A DNA stretch of 64,000 nt from Cycas panzhihuaensis (taxonomy: Eukaryota > Cycadophyta): the NCBI GenBank assembly GCA_023213395.1, contig CM041465.1, positions 14,880,001 through 14,944,000 on the forward strand, written 5' to 3'. The translations under genes and the position numbers were made by a program. Under the pieces are notes generated by a model. The model worked only from the letters and a program-made list of their open reading frames with translations. It was not told where the DNA came from and did not search any database. Below are positions 1 through 11,250 of this stretch, piece by piece (the stretch's first letter is position 1; each line of letters begins with the position of its first letter).

Positions 1-1286
1 GGACTTACAATAGGTGTAAAACCTCTTCTTTATTAGGCCCTTAAAAATACACACACCAAAATGTAAATGTAAATGCAGTATATGGAAAAAAGAGGAAAAT
101 CCCTTTCATTCTTTCTTTTTTCCTTCTTTTTGTTTATGTATTGTTTCCTCAAAATGAAACCTTATATATGAGGCAAGGGAAGAGCATGTAGTAATGCATA
201 ATCAATGGGCAAACTAACTATTTTCCTAACCTTTATCTTTTTGAATTGAAACTAGGAAGTAAAGTGACATTTTAAAACTTTTTTCATTTAGAAAACCAAA
301 TCTATGATAAGTGGATTTGAGGAATACCTAGATAAAGCATCCCAAATGTCCAACTTACCCCTTTTTTAAGTAGTTTTCTCCATATTTGTGTATCATAATT
401 ATGCTCAAAATAAAGTTAAGCAAGTATGCATATGAAATTAATTCCAAGGAAAAACTTGATAGCATTTCTACTCATTGGATTGACCTATGATGAAAAAATT
501 TGCATTGAAACCAAAAATACTAAAAATCACTTTTAAAACCCATTCTTAATACTAATATTTTGTAACCTTCGTGGTGAAATTTTGGTAGTGTAATGGCTAT
601 GCAACATGCACTTGGTGTTTGTGGGAAGGAGAACAAAGTAAGGGGGGAAATATAGGGTTCCTATAATAACTTCAAATGCTCTCCAACTTGCACATAAGTC
701 CAATTGCATAACTTAGTTTAACACAAAAAGTATATAGCATGTAAGACAAAAAAGCTACTAAAATAAAACTAAAATAATAATTTAAAGAAGCAAATAAGTG
801 GTATGAAAAAGGGCCTTATAAATGGAAAATTATCCACCCTTTTCTGAACCAAAATAACCAATACTAAGCCTCCTTTATATTGCAAGGGAAGTGTAGCATG
901 CAAAGAAAAGAGAACTAAAATCACAATAGAAAACAAGCATAAAAAAGATAATTCAATGCTAGAAAATAAATAAATAAAGTCTTGGGGAAAGGATTAAAAT
1001 CTTAGCAATATGGGAGTTGCTACCCTTGTTTTGAGAGGAGGGATACTAATGATGATCTTCTCTAGCTAAATAATGCTCTAATAATGTCTAGTATTCAAAT
1101 CTTGAGCCAAGAGTAGAAGCCAATATTCAAGATTGAGTGAGCATAAGAAGTCTTGCAAGAATCCCACAATATAATGGCACTTCAAATAATTAGAAAATGA
1201 CCTTCCTTTTTTCTAATGAAAATTAGGGGCATAAATAGGAAATGATGAGGGCTTATGCCTGTGGTTTCAAGCCCATATATTGGGGG
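1..1286. other. Unassigned AT-rich DNA
   Basis: AT-rich sequence with no reading frame longer than expected by chance and no retrotransposon motif that I could read on either strand. It ends exactly where the 5' LTR of the TRIM-like element starts. Confidence 0.6.
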
Positions 1287-1900
1287 TGTAGCACTCCAAA
1301 ATATGGTCAAAGTTATAGCATATAAGCATTCAAATGATAGGCCTCTGAATGACGATTCCAACGGTTCAGACGGAAGTCAATTCCGACATCCCTATCAAAA
1401 GTTATGACCATTTAAAGATAGCCTGCCAGTTTTTTGAGAAGCTGTAGCCGACTTCTCATGATTATGTTGAGCGCACTCCTCCATGCTCTGGCCGACTTCA
1501 TTTTGTCCCAGTTTATGCGCCTATATATAGGGACTTTGAGATCATTCGAAATTATCCATTCGTGAAGCTCTCTTCTCTTCATTTTCGGCCTTAAGGCAAG
1601 TGCAGATTTTCGGCCTTAGAACGCAATTTACGGGAGGATCCCCTCGAAGGGTTTGGCGATTGTGGCGGGCGATGCTGGTACTGTTGGAGCTCTACTTATA
1701 ATTTGTGCCTTCTTGTATCGTATTTTGTATTTAACCTATAATTGAAGATATACTTTTGGATCAAAAGGTGTTTGCCATTTATGAATTCGACCTATTTGGA
1801 TTTAGCATTTGTGGACCTTTTTCTCTATTATTGCTCTGTGTCTGTGAATTCGCCCTACTCTGCTCGATTTTTTGTCCAATTGGGTAAAGGACTCGCTACA
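1287..1900 (+). repeat. 5' LTR of TRIM-like element
   Basis: 614 bp, TGTAGC to GCTACA. It matches 2162-2771 almost throughout, with scattered substitutions and small indels. It contains a TATATATA stretch at 1522-1529. Confidence 0.88.
1522..1529 (+). promoter_or_regulatory. Candidate TATA box in TRIM 5' LTR
   Basis: TATATATA in a GC-balanced context about 370 bases before the LTR end. The same motif is kept in the right LTR at 2394-2401, so it predates the split of the two copies. Promoter activity is inferred only. Confidence 0.45.
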
Positions 1901-2161
1901 AGTGGTATCAGAGCCAAGACCCGGGTTCAAATCCCCTGGGGGCAACACCGCTTATGGGGGCGGTGGGGTGACGCGCCAAACATCACCGATGTGCAAAACG
2001 CCGTCGTAGCTGGGGCCTGTGGGGCCCATGAACGCCGATGAAAGCGGGGCTAGGAGGGGCTAGCCCGTTTGAACCAGGGGGGAGGTAATGGTCTACTTGG
2101 TAGGAGGCCCTCTTCACTAACACCTCGAGGTTTTGGTGTAACGGTTCGTTACAAGGTGACT
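1901..2161 (+). other. GC-rich non-coding core of TRIM-like element
   Basis: 261 bp between the LTRs and much more GC-rich than them. After the primer site it holds GGGTTCAAATCCC at 1923-1935, which resembles a tRNA T-arm or pol III B box, then C/G-rich runs and a purine run at about 2077-2087. No protein motif. It may hold a packaging signal, which cannot be shown from sequence. Confidence 0.7.
1903..1914 (+). promoter_or_regulatory. Primer binding site (initiator Met tRNA)
   Basis: TGGTATCAGAGC lies two bases after the 5' LTR end. It is the complement of the plant initiator methionine tRNA 3' end, the usual minus-strand primer for plant LTR elements. Confidence 0.9.
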
Positions 2162-2771
2162 TATAGCACTCCAAAATATGGTCAAAGTTATAGCATATAA
2201 GCATTCAAATGATAGGCCTCTGAATGATGATTCCAATGGTTCAGACGGAAGTCAATTCCGACATCCCTATCAAAAGTTATGACCATTTAAAGATAGCTCG
2301 CGCTTTTGAGAAGTCATGGCCGACTTCTCATGATTATGTTGAGCGCACTCCTCCCTGCTCTGGCCGACTTCATTTTGTCCCAGTTTATGTGCCTATATAT
2401 AGGGACTTTGAGATCATTCGAAATTATCCATTCGTGAAGCTCTCTTCTCTTCATTTTCGGCCTTAAGGCAAGTGCAGATTTTCGGCCTTAGGGTTACAAT
2501 TTCTGGGAGGATCCCCACCTCGAAGGGTTTGGCGATTGTGGTAGGTAGTACAGGTACTCTGTTGGAGCTCTACTTATAATTTGTGCCTTCTTGTATCGTA
2601 TTTTGTATTTAACCTATAATTGAAGATATACTTTTGGATCAAAAGGTGTTTGCCATTTGTGAATTCGATCTATTTGGATTTAGCATTTGTGGACCTTGTT
2701 CTCTATTATTGCTCACGTGTACGTGAATTCGCCCTACTACGCTCGATTTTTGTCCAATTGGGTAAAGGACT
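2162..2771 (+). repeat. 3' LTR of TRIM-like element
   Basis: Matches 1287-1894 base for base over most of its length. The start is TATAGC instead of TGTAGC, and the final bases after GGACT do not match the left LTR end, so the 3' edge is eroded or was truncated. Confidence 0.85.
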
Positions 2772-3399
2772 ACTTCTGAGGTAAAGTGGGCCATGGTTTT
2801 GGGGTTAAACTAATGCATGGGTAGTTAATAGCCTATGGTTTCAACTCAAACCCATGGGTATCCCATTGTTTTGATGAAACTGGTAGGTAGGCTCATGTCC
2901 CAATGCCACAAATACATAAGTAAACACAAGCTTAAATTTTTTTTAAGGTCATAAAATTAGTATTGTGAAGTTTTTTGTAGTATCGCAAAGTTCTAGTTTT
3001 TTGCAATTTTAAGCACAAATCAAAATGGAATGATAAAAATCAAAGTAGTATGGACATAAATTAGGGTGGTATGGGTAGCAATCATGGTGGCCCAAATGGG
3101 AAAATGGGTGATAATAGAATAATTTTGAAAAAAAAAGGTCTAAAAGAGTAGGCTAAGCAGAAATAAGCTATAAATAAGGGAAGAGGAAAGGCGAAACATG
3201 TCTTGCAAAGGTATTAATAGGCTATACCCATCAAACTTGGATGGACAACTATAAACCCATTGACCATCATCAAAATCATCATCAACAAACAACAAATATA
3301 CTTATCTAATGGAAAAATGGGTAAATAAGAGTATATACTTATAAAAGAACTAATCTAAGATAAGTTAATAAAGGAATAAACACATACCTTTATTTACCT
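2772..3399. other. AT-rich DNA before the G0 pol fragment
   Basis: No readable coding motif. It could be more decayed pol of G0, since the integrase frame begins to be readable just to the right. Confidence 0.4.
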
Positions 3400-4095
3400 A
3401 TTGGTATGATGTCTACGAAGCTACTGGATTATAGGAAACACTTATCACCCACAAATTAATAGTGAGTCATAGGCCCTTAATAAATTAGTAAAAACCAATT
3501 TATGTTGTTTTACTTCATAATACCAAAGTAAATAAACCTCTTAGTTAGTCATTATAGAATACTAGTATAATTCATCCCATCAATCAACCATTGGTATATC
3601 CTTATTCATAGTCCTTTTTTATTATCCCTCACCATCTTATCATACCTTAGCAAATAATCTACAAATAACCACTACCCAATAAAATCTCCATGACATGAAT
3701 CAAATTGTCCATACCCTCAAATAAAACTTAGCCTCTGCCTAAAACTGCATGAAACCACTCATTTATTACCACCATTCTAATTGTTTATTTTTAATAGTTG
3801 ACCCACTATTACTTTACCTCTAACTATGCAAGTAGTAATCTATTAAGAAAAATAAAAACCACAAGATTAACCCCTATTATTATGGCCCATACAAAATACT
3901 CTAGTAGATTATTAAAGTTTCTTATACCCTCGAACTCCCCCCAACACTAAGGTTCATAATGTTTTCCATGTTTTGTACCTAAAAAAATATCTTAGCAAAG
4001 TCAGTTCCCCTAGTCTGACCTCAAAATCCTTGATGAAGAGCAACTTCTTATTATTCTTTTAAGCTATCTCTTAGTTAACTGATAATGCCATTTTT
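3400..4095 (+). pseudogene. Ty3-gypsy integrase C-terminal half (element G0)
   Basis: Plus-strand frame with several stops that still shows the order of a gypsy integrase. Near 3434 comes GNTYHPQINSES, the place of the usual YHPQ-N-GQTE block that holds the catalytic Glu; the Glu remains but the following QTE context is lost. Near 3560 comes a segment with NSSHQSTIG, matching the Y-N-T-S-H-S-T-G stretch. Near 3955 comes KVHNVFHV followed by LKKYL, the conserved start of the C-terminal tail, where chromoviruses carry a chromodomain. The frame shifts at least once near 4020. This is the oldest element layer here; a polypurine run follows at 4211. The 5' part is not readable. Confidence 0.78.
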
Positions 4096-4210
4096 ATAAT
4101 AGGATCATCTCTAAGCATTTGGTATAGTAAACTAAAAGACATAATATGGGAATTAATAGAATTTGTTAATCAACATCCATATCTTCTTGACTTTAGGGAC
4201 TTAGCTTTTT

Positions 4211-4640
4211 AAGGGAGAGGACCTATTACATAGTTAACCATTGATAATGGGACCTAACAACTAGTATATATGACTAAACAACCTGATTATTAGTGCTAAT
4301 CATTAACATTTATATGTAGGCTGCTTACTCCCATCAATAGAATGTATGCTATCTACACTCACCAATGGGATTCTATGAAATAGGCCTTTATTATCTATTT
4401 AAATCCCTATTAAATATAGATGGATATATTATGTATTAAGATCTTATGTAAAGAGCATATTATGGTATGAGTTTGGTGTTCTTTAAGTGTTCATTTTCTC
4501 TATTTTGTTCTTCCTATTAATAAAAAGAGTTAGTTGGCTATATTATTATTCTAATATTTGTGTCCTTAGAGCATTTAAATCCAAGTATTTATGGTGAATA
4601 TTGAGACAAAATTGTCTCATGATCACCTTCTAATAGGAAT
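4211..4640 (+). repeat. Polypurine tract and LTR-like 3' end of G0 (left piece)
   Basis: AAGGGAGAGGACC at 4211-4223 is the polypurine run found before gypsy 3' LTRs and lies about 130 bases after the integrase tail. The sequence that follows is non-coding and AT-rich, with a candidate TATA region near 4395. It is cut at 4641 by gypsy G1, and its continuation is probably 16495-16708. No second copy of this LTR is in the window, so the call rests on position and the purine tract. Confidence 0.5.
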
Positions 4641-4884
4641 CGTTATAGACATTCTTCATAGCTTAAGGGAACAACCAAGTTTAATAAGTACATAACGACA
4701 CTTAAGAGATTTAATAGTTAAAAAGACCAATTGAATATTTAAAAAATATAAATGATGATGAATGTTTATAATACATGTATATTTATATACATGGAATTGA
4801 TTCCTTTAATAGAGAGGTACAACCATTCAAAGGCACCCTTTCTCCTAATAGTTAATTAATTAGTTTTTAAGGAGGGTTGTAATA
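4641..4884 (-). repeat. Left (3') LTR of G1
   Basis: 244 bp, aligned with 16251-16494 end to end with many substitutions. On the plus strand it starts CGTTATAGAC against TGTTACAAAC in the other copy. The divergence suggests an old insertion. Confidence 0.75.
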
Positions 4885-5208
4885 ATTCTTCTTGCTCGAG
4901 ATATTTTACCCACGAAACATAGTAGAACATAATAAACGATTATATTCCTTAAAATAAACATTATAATTTATGTGATATTATGTTGAAACTTTATGTCAAT
5001 AGTGATGTGTTCTCTCATAGGTTTGAATATCCATTGAGTTTGCTCTCATTAGGAGATTGCTTAGATGTTGAAAGCTTTTATTGGAAGATGATTATGTTTG
5101 AAGACCTTAGTAGTTTTTTTTGTATTTTTGAGATGTTTTGTATATTTTATCTCTTTTAGTTATTGGTTTGATTTTTGCTTAAAATTTAAAAAGTTGAGCT
5201 TTTATATC
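4885..5208. other. G1 remnant left of Copia-1
   Basis: 324 bp of AT-rich sequence between the G1 left LTR and Copia-1. No gypsy pol motif could be read. It ends with ATATC (5204-5208), the left target duplication of Copia-1. Confidence 0.5.
5204..5208. repeat. Target site duplication of Copia-1 (left)
   Basis: ATATC, repeated exactly at 12742-12746 next to the other LTR. Confidence 0.85.
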
Positions 5209-5639
5209 TGTAAGAAAAGAGGCATATGTATAGTGTTAATAGGATCTACATATGCAAGAAATAACAAGAAATTACATTGCACAGGTACACATTAATTGAC
5301 AGGTGGAAAACGCCTTCTGGGGAAGAAAAACAACCTCCTAAAAATCTAATTTATTAATAAAGAATAAATACCATGCTACAAAACCACCATCAACCAAAAC
5401 CAGCTTTTAAACAGGCATTTGGGCAACCCTCCTAGATTCTTGGAACCATCTCCATGAATCTAGGAGATGAATAAATACTAAGGAGGTTCATTAGAATGCA
5501 GTTCTGCATTTCAATGACCTTCCATAAATTACTAAAATAAACCTAAGTTTAAACATTATAATCACTTAAATTATATATTAAACATGTGACTAAATAATGA
5601 CATAAAAGAAACATAAAGTTTACATTATGTCATCTAACA
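5209..5639 (-). repeat. Left (3') LTR of Copia-1
   Basis: 431 bp. The first 112 bases differ from the right LTR at 10 positions, 8 of them transitions. It ends CTAACA on the plus strand, so the element-sense LTR starts TGTTAG. Confidence 0.92.
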
Positions 5640-5652
5640 TCCCCCTTTAATG
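5640..5652 (-). promoter_or_regulatory. Polypurine tract of Copia-1
   Basis: TCCCCCTTTAATG on the plus strand directly after the left LTR. On the element strand this is AAAGGGGGA next to TGTTAG, the normal start of plus-strand DNA synthesis. Confidence 0.8.
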
Positions 5653-5921
5653 TAAACTTTTATACTGGAGAGAAAAGAACAGCTTCATCACGGTGATCCC
5701 TCTTTGATGGAGAATTCTTTTATCTACAACAGATCTCTAAGATTTAGAAACTTTGCTTCAGTTAAAGACTTCATAAGAATGTCAACAATCTGTAAATCTA
5801 TTGGACAATAAGATAAAGAAACAAGATTATCAGTAACTAAATTGCGAATAAAATACTGATATAATTCAATATGCTTAGTCCTAGAATGTGAAATTGGATT
5901 TGTTACTATAGTAATTGCACC

Positions 5922-7254
5922 TTAATTATTAACTTTAATCTCAATGGAATAGTTTAGAGACAGACCAATTTCATTTAGTAAAGATTTGAGCCAAAATGCT
6001 TCTTTACCAGCTTCAACAAGTACACGATATTTTGCTTCAGTTGTGGATAAAGAAAGTGCTTGCATTTTCTTACTAGACCAAGTAATAGGCGAGGAATCTA
6101 TAAAAAATACATAACCTAAAGTAGATTTATGATCAGTTATATCACCTACCCAATCGGAATCAGTATATCCAATTAACGTTAGTGGTTTATTACAAAAATT
6201 ATAAGTTAAACCATAAAACACAATATGCTTTAGATAACGCAAGATACGTTTAGCGACTTTCCAATGAGATTCGTGTGGTTGTTGCATATAATAGGAACAT
6301 AAAGCAACAATATAAGAAATGTTAGGGCAGGTGTGTGTGAGATAGATAAGACTACCAATTGTTGTCTATATAGTGTAGGGTCACAAAGAGGTGATGAATA
6401 ATCAATAGATAGCTTAACTCCTGATTGTAACAGATTAGATGCGGGTTTAGCATTTTCCATGTTAAACTGCTGAATTAAGTCTAGAATATACTTAGGTTGA
6501 GATATTGTTATATTTGAATGATTTTGATAAACTTGTAAACCAAGAAAGTAATGTAATAGACCTAAATCGGTCATTTCAAATTTTTTTATTAAAGTAGATT
6601 TTAGATGATGAATATTATGAATTGATGATTCAGTAATGATAATGCCATCAACATAGAGGATTAGAATAATAAGATTTTTATTTTCATATTTAAAATAAAG
6701 ATTTAGATCACTAATGCATCTAGCGTATCCAATGTGAATTAAATAATCGTTGACTTGGTTATACCAAGCTCGAGGAGCTTGTTTTAAACCATAAATGGAT
6801 TTTTTAAGTTTACAAACTAAATTAGGATTTTCAATAAATCCAGGTGGCTATGATATATAGATCTCTTCTTTGAGATCACCATTCAAGAAAGCACTCTTAA
6901 CATCCATTTGGTGGATTTCCCAACCAAACTTGGCTGCAAGAGCAATAATCGTTTTGATTGTGTCCATCTTTGTAACAGGGGCAAAGGTTTCATTATAATC
7001 AATGCAATCTATTTGAGAAAATCCTTTTAAAATAAGGTGAGCTTTATATTTTTCAACTGCACCTGTTGAGTTATATTTTTTCCTATAAACCCATTTATAG
7101 TCGATGACATTTTCCTAAGTGGGAGAGGAACAAGATCCCAGGTTGAATTTTTAATTAAGACATCAAATTTAGTTTGCATAGCATCCTGCCATACATGATT
7201 GTTGCTAGCTTGTTTAAATGTTTTGGGATCATTGTTATCTATTATTTTTGCCAT
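5922..7254 (-). pseudogene. Copia-1 reverse transcriptase and RNase H
   Basis: From 7254 leftward the minus strand reads the copia RT N-terminus (NSTWDLVPLP), then after a frameshift the segment with VIDYKWVYRKK, then GLKQAPRAW near 6765 and the catalytic box at 6644-6655. The box reads YVDG where the family has YVDD, so a catalytic Asp is lost. A TAG interrupts the IYIS-PPGF stretch near 6850, where Gln is usual. From about 6290 to 5922 follows RNase H with GYTDSDWVGD and STTEAKY (usual STEAEY). The enzyme copied element RNA in virus-like particles; this copy cannot be active. Confidence 0.9.
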
Positions 7255-7410
7255 TAAGGCAAAATTAGTATGTAGTTTTTACACACGTATGCGTCTGGTA
7301 TCGGTAGGATTACCTATATTAGATCCAACATTAGCAAGCGTTTTTGTTACCCAAATAGGTTGCTTATGAGTAACTGTATCTGAAGATGTAGGTTGATTTG
7401 ATGAACTAGC

Positions 7411-7611
7411 CTAAAGAGAAGGATCTATTTTAGTGGGTTCAGATAGAATCCAATTTTGGACTTGAGTTGATAAAGATTCTATAACTTCTGCATAAACTTG
7501 TTTATCAGAAGGTTTAACCAAACAAGTGTTGGTTAACAAAATTTCAACAGGAAGTTCTACATAAGTAGATGTTGAAGAAGATCCTTCTTCATCAAATATT
7601 ATGTCACACAA
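7411..7611 (-). pseudogene. Copia-1 linker between integrase and RT
   Basis: Short frame with DIIFDEE and a Ser/Thr-rich acidic stretch. This matches the variable linker that follows the copia integrase tail (usually V-x-FDE). No enzymatic role; it supports the domain order. Confidence 0.65.
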
Positions 7612-7737
7612 AATAGAAATTTGATGCGTGACTAGATCTAAGAGTCTATAAGCTTTACTCTCTTCATTATATCTAACGAAGATGTATTTTTGACTTTTTT
7701 TATTTAATTTTTTACGTTTTTCGTGAGGGATGTGTCC

Positions 7738-8480
7738 CTATGCAATACTGCTAAAGATTCGTAAATGATTGATAGATGGTTTTCTTCTAGGCCATTTTTG
7801 TTTTAGAGTAATGTTCTGTAGACATTTACTAGGTAAACGATTTAATAAATAGTTAGAGTAGTTAATTGCTTCTGCCCATAATTTTAAATCTAGATTCTTT
7901 GCATATAACATGTAACGAGTCATCTCAACCAGAGTATGGTTTTATGTTCAGTAACACTGTTTTGTTGAGGTATGTATACAACAGAATGTTGGAACCAAAT
8001 TTTGTGTGATTTACAGAAAGAAGTAAATTTTCCACTTAAATATTCCTTAGCATTATCAGATCGAAATATTTTGATTTTTGAATTTGATTGATTTTTAACT
8101 AACGTTTTATATTTAATAAAAATGTCAAACACTTGACTACATATTTTGAGCATGTAAACCCAACATTTTCTTGAATAATCATTTATAAATGCAACAAAAT
8201 AACGAGAACCTGAGTATGATGTTACATGAAAGGATCCACATATGTCAGAGTGGGCAAGTTCAAGTGGAGCAGTTGCTCTGAATTAAGTTTTGTATAGAAA
8301 TGGATCCATGTGTTGTTTACCTGTCACACAGGCTTCACAAACACCATAAATAGTGTTTAAGGGTGGTAAACCATGAACCATTTCATGCTTCTTTAAATAT
8401 TACAGTTTGCCATAACTTGTATGGCCAAATATTACATGCCAAATTTTGCTGACTGAGTCAGGATTGGCAATAAAGGCACT
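7738..8480 (-). pseudogene. Copia-1 integrase
   Basis: Right to left: HEMVHGLPPLN and CEACVTGKQ near 8400-8330 form the zinc-binding start; HSDICGSFHV near 8240 has the first catalytic Asp; RSDNAKEY near 8060 the second; PQQNSVTEHK near 7960 the Glu. The C-terminal part (KNLDLKLWAEA to NHLRIFSSIA) is at 7738-7923. The frame breaks near 7920. Catalytic acidic residues survive but flanking glycines have changed. It would join element cDNA to the chromosome. Confidence 0.88.
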
Positions 8481-8764
8481 AAAAGATTTTGTTTTGTTAT
8501 TTTAAAGACTTGTTAGACTATAGAGACTTGTGTTATGATCAACAAGCCCTGAGGTAATACGTTTGAATTTGTTTAATGGTTCTTTAATGATAAATTTATT
8601 TTTCCAAAATTCGATGACAAGGTCTTTTTAGCATATTTGATATATTGAGAGTAGGTTTGGTAACAAACCAGGTACGTAAAATATGTCCTTGATTGAAGTT
8701 GATTACCACTTCCGAAAGAAATCTCTTCTTCAGAGTTCATATTGGATTGATAAGTGGTTAAATT

Positions 8765-9886
8765 TTTCTGGTGTACTGTCATGTGATGGGATACACTAGA
8801 GTCAAGGATCCACTGTGGTGGTTGATTTGAAGGGGCAATAAACGCAGAAGTTATTACTGCTAAAGAACGATTATGGGATTGACAATTTTGGGTTCATGAT
8901 TGAGAATGGGTTTGAAAATAAGATTGAGGTTTATTTTGCAATCCCTTGGAAGCTTTCCATGCTTTCGAAGCTATTCTACTTCTACAGACATCAATAGTGT
9001 AGGCTCTTTTATGATAATAGGCACAACTAGTATTCTGAGAAGAAGTTGTGTTGTTCCTATTATGAAAGAATTGATTAGGAGTATTCTGGTGTTTAGTTGG
9101 ACTAAAATATTTTACATTATTTTGTGAATTAGATAGTGAACCTCTATGAGGTTTCTGAAACTTTGGATTACTATGAAAAATGTTCTGTTATTTATTTTTA
9201 AATTGTGGTTTGGTTTTGGAAAACAGAACCTGTGAAGGATCTTTTAATATGCCTGTTTGAATTAACATTGTCTGATGTTCAATCAGCTAGTTTGTCAACT
9301 GATTGCATGTTATAGGTGGGTTGCCAGCTTGTTGTCTAGTAGTTTTATAGAGATTAAAGTGTTTTGGTAGTTTGTTTACTGCAAGACATACGATTGTATT
9401 GTCGTCTCTAGCATGTGTAGTTATTTTTTCAACATCACCTTCTTTGGTTTTATATTTGATGCAGTTATCTAGATCTTTATTAATTAATTAAATTTTAGTT
9501 AAAAAATCCTCAACATTAGAAAAATCATCAAAAGTAAGGTTATACAATTGTTGTTCTAGGACAGTCACTTGATGTGTATCTACCTTTTCATATTTTTCTT
9601 GCAAGGTTTTCTAGACAGTGGCTAAGTCATCTGTTTCAGAAAACTGCTGACTAATTTCTGGTGAGAGTGAGTTTAATATGGTGCCTAAGGCAGAATCTAA
9701 ATTTATCAGATATACCATATAACTCTCTGTAGCATCTGCTTTTGGTTTTTGAAATTCACCTATCACATATCGCTATATCTTTTGCTGTTTGAGCTGATGG
9801 GATATGCGATTCCTCCAGTCAGCATAGTTTGAGCTGGTTAATACTGGAATTGGAACGCAGGTGATTATCCCTGGCATTAATCCCAT
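8765..9886 (-). pseudogene. Copia-1 gag and protease
   Basis: The start ATG at 9886 opens a frame reading MGLMPGIITCVPIPV, then the gag body with conserved spacing (WKTLQEKYEKV near 9600) and at least three stops. The nucleocapsid knuckle at about 8985-9023 reads CAYYHKRAYTIDVC, where CCHC needs Cys and His at the two altered Tyr positions, both explained by single transitions. The protease site near 8800 reads WILDSSVSHHM instead of LDSGASHHM, so the glycine of the active loop is replaced. Gag forms the particle shell; both parts are inactive here. Confidence 0.85.
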
Positions 9887-10096
9887 CTTAGGAGTGTTAA
9901 GGTTTGATTGTAGATTGAAGAGTTATGAAGGTGATTAGAAAAATAATCACTTAGTGAAAATGCTTATCATGTTAACAGATATAATTCAAGAAGGTATTCT
10001 AGTATGCATTAATTGTATTTAAAGAAAAAATCATATGTTTGTAAATAGATTGAATAAATAAATGACCTCTTAAAACGTTGCCTTAAGCACTCCCTT

Positions 10097-10188
10097 TTGA
10101 TAAACAATTCTCTTTGATAAATAGTCCTCCTTTGATAAATAGTCCCCCTTTGATAAATAGTCCCCCTTTGATAAACAAATTAGTTGCC
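10097..10188. repeat. 18-bp tandem repeat in Copia-1 leader
   Basis: Four to five copies of a unit near CTTTGATAAATAGTCCCC, the central ones almost identical. Confidence 0.85.
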
Positions 10189-10978
10189 CTTACTCTAAAC
10201 AAATGAAAAGTCCCCCCTTGATTAAAACAATTCTAAAAAATTTCCCTTTAAAAAATGAATGTTTGCTAAAAAAAGGTTTAAATTCCAAGAATATGAAATT
10301 AAAGCACTTAATTATATGTTGTAATTGATTTAGTTAGATGCATTAAGATGGCAATACCTTTGAAGATATCAAACTAATTTTTAAGATATTAATTGTCCTT
10401 AAAAAAGAGTATATAAATGTAAATTAAAAGGTATTTAATATCATAGAGTTTTAATAATCCATGTATCAGACATTAAACTGATAAGAATAGATGCTATATT
10501 TTGATCTTAGCTAAAAAACTGAGAAGGGTATATATATAATCTTATAATAAGTGTTTTAAAGATTATATATACCTTATATATGACATATAAACAAATAGAA
10601 AAATTAGTTAGGGGGAATAGTTTATTTTGATTTTATAAATAAATGTGATACTATATAAGGGGGGAAAGGATTTTGTAATGATTAATTAAATGTCATAGAT
10701 TAAAGAAATGTTGATTTAGCCTAAGTTGATTAGGATATATTTTAAATAACTTGTTAATGTGATTAAGAGGGTGTTGAGTTGTAAATGGGGTTATTACTCC
10801 GGTACTAAAGTTTAAAAGAAAGAAGTTTTAAATTGATTTATGCTAAAGATTATTTGAAGGAGAAAGTTTACTTTGAAGAGATTTTATTTGATTTGATAAT
10901 GCAATTAAGGTGGTAAAAGGTTATTAGCTTAATGTACTAAGAGATTAACTTAAAAAGTAATAAGAAAGAAAAAGGGTT

Positions 10979-11250
10979 GGGGGGGGGGAGGGGGGGGTGG
11001 GTTTAAGTTTTATTTAAATTAAAGTATTATAAAAAGGTATTTTGATTAAAATGTAATAAGGGAGGGAGGGTTTTAATTGTATCAAAATATACTAGGGGAA
11101 GGGGTGTTTGATTTTATTTAAATCAAAATGTGATAAAAAGGGGGGTATTTGATTAACTTAAAATGTAATAAGGAAGGAGTTGGGGGGGGGGGGGATTTGA
11201 TTTCATTTAAATCAAAAAATTTGCTAAAAAGGGGGGTTTAGGTTTTATTA
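10979..11250. repeat. G-run minisatellite-like block in Copia-1 leader
   Basis: Several loosely repeated units of roughly 60 bp, each made of an ATTTGATT..AAATCAAAAT part and a run of 5 to 14 G (longest at 11181-11194). The G-runs could form quadruplexes on the plus strand, which is antisense to the element. Confidence 0.65.

Larger units (their letters stand above)
1287..2771 (+). mobile_element. TRIM-like compact LTR retrotransposon
   Basis: Two direct copies of about 610 bp flank a core of only 261 bp. The left copy starts TGTAGC and ends GCTACA, a perfect short inverted repeat of the kind that closes LTRs. Two bases later comes TGGTATCAGAGC, the primer site for initiator Met tRNA. The core encodes no gag or pol. 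This is the layout of terminal-repeat retrotransposons in miniature, although these LTRs are longer than usual for that class. The right LTR begins TATAGC (G to A) and its last bases have diverged. No clean polypurine tract adjoins the right LTR and no target duplication was found. It must have been mobilised by proteins from another element. Confidence 0.85.

Noticed and set aside
1923-1935. tRNA gene in the TRIM core
   Set aside because: Only a T-arm-like motif is present; no acceptor stem, D-arm or anticodon arm could be found.
2224-2466. 80-codon frame in the TRIM right LTR
   Set aside because: Lies inside the LTR, and the homologous frame in the left LTR is interrupted; not a gene.
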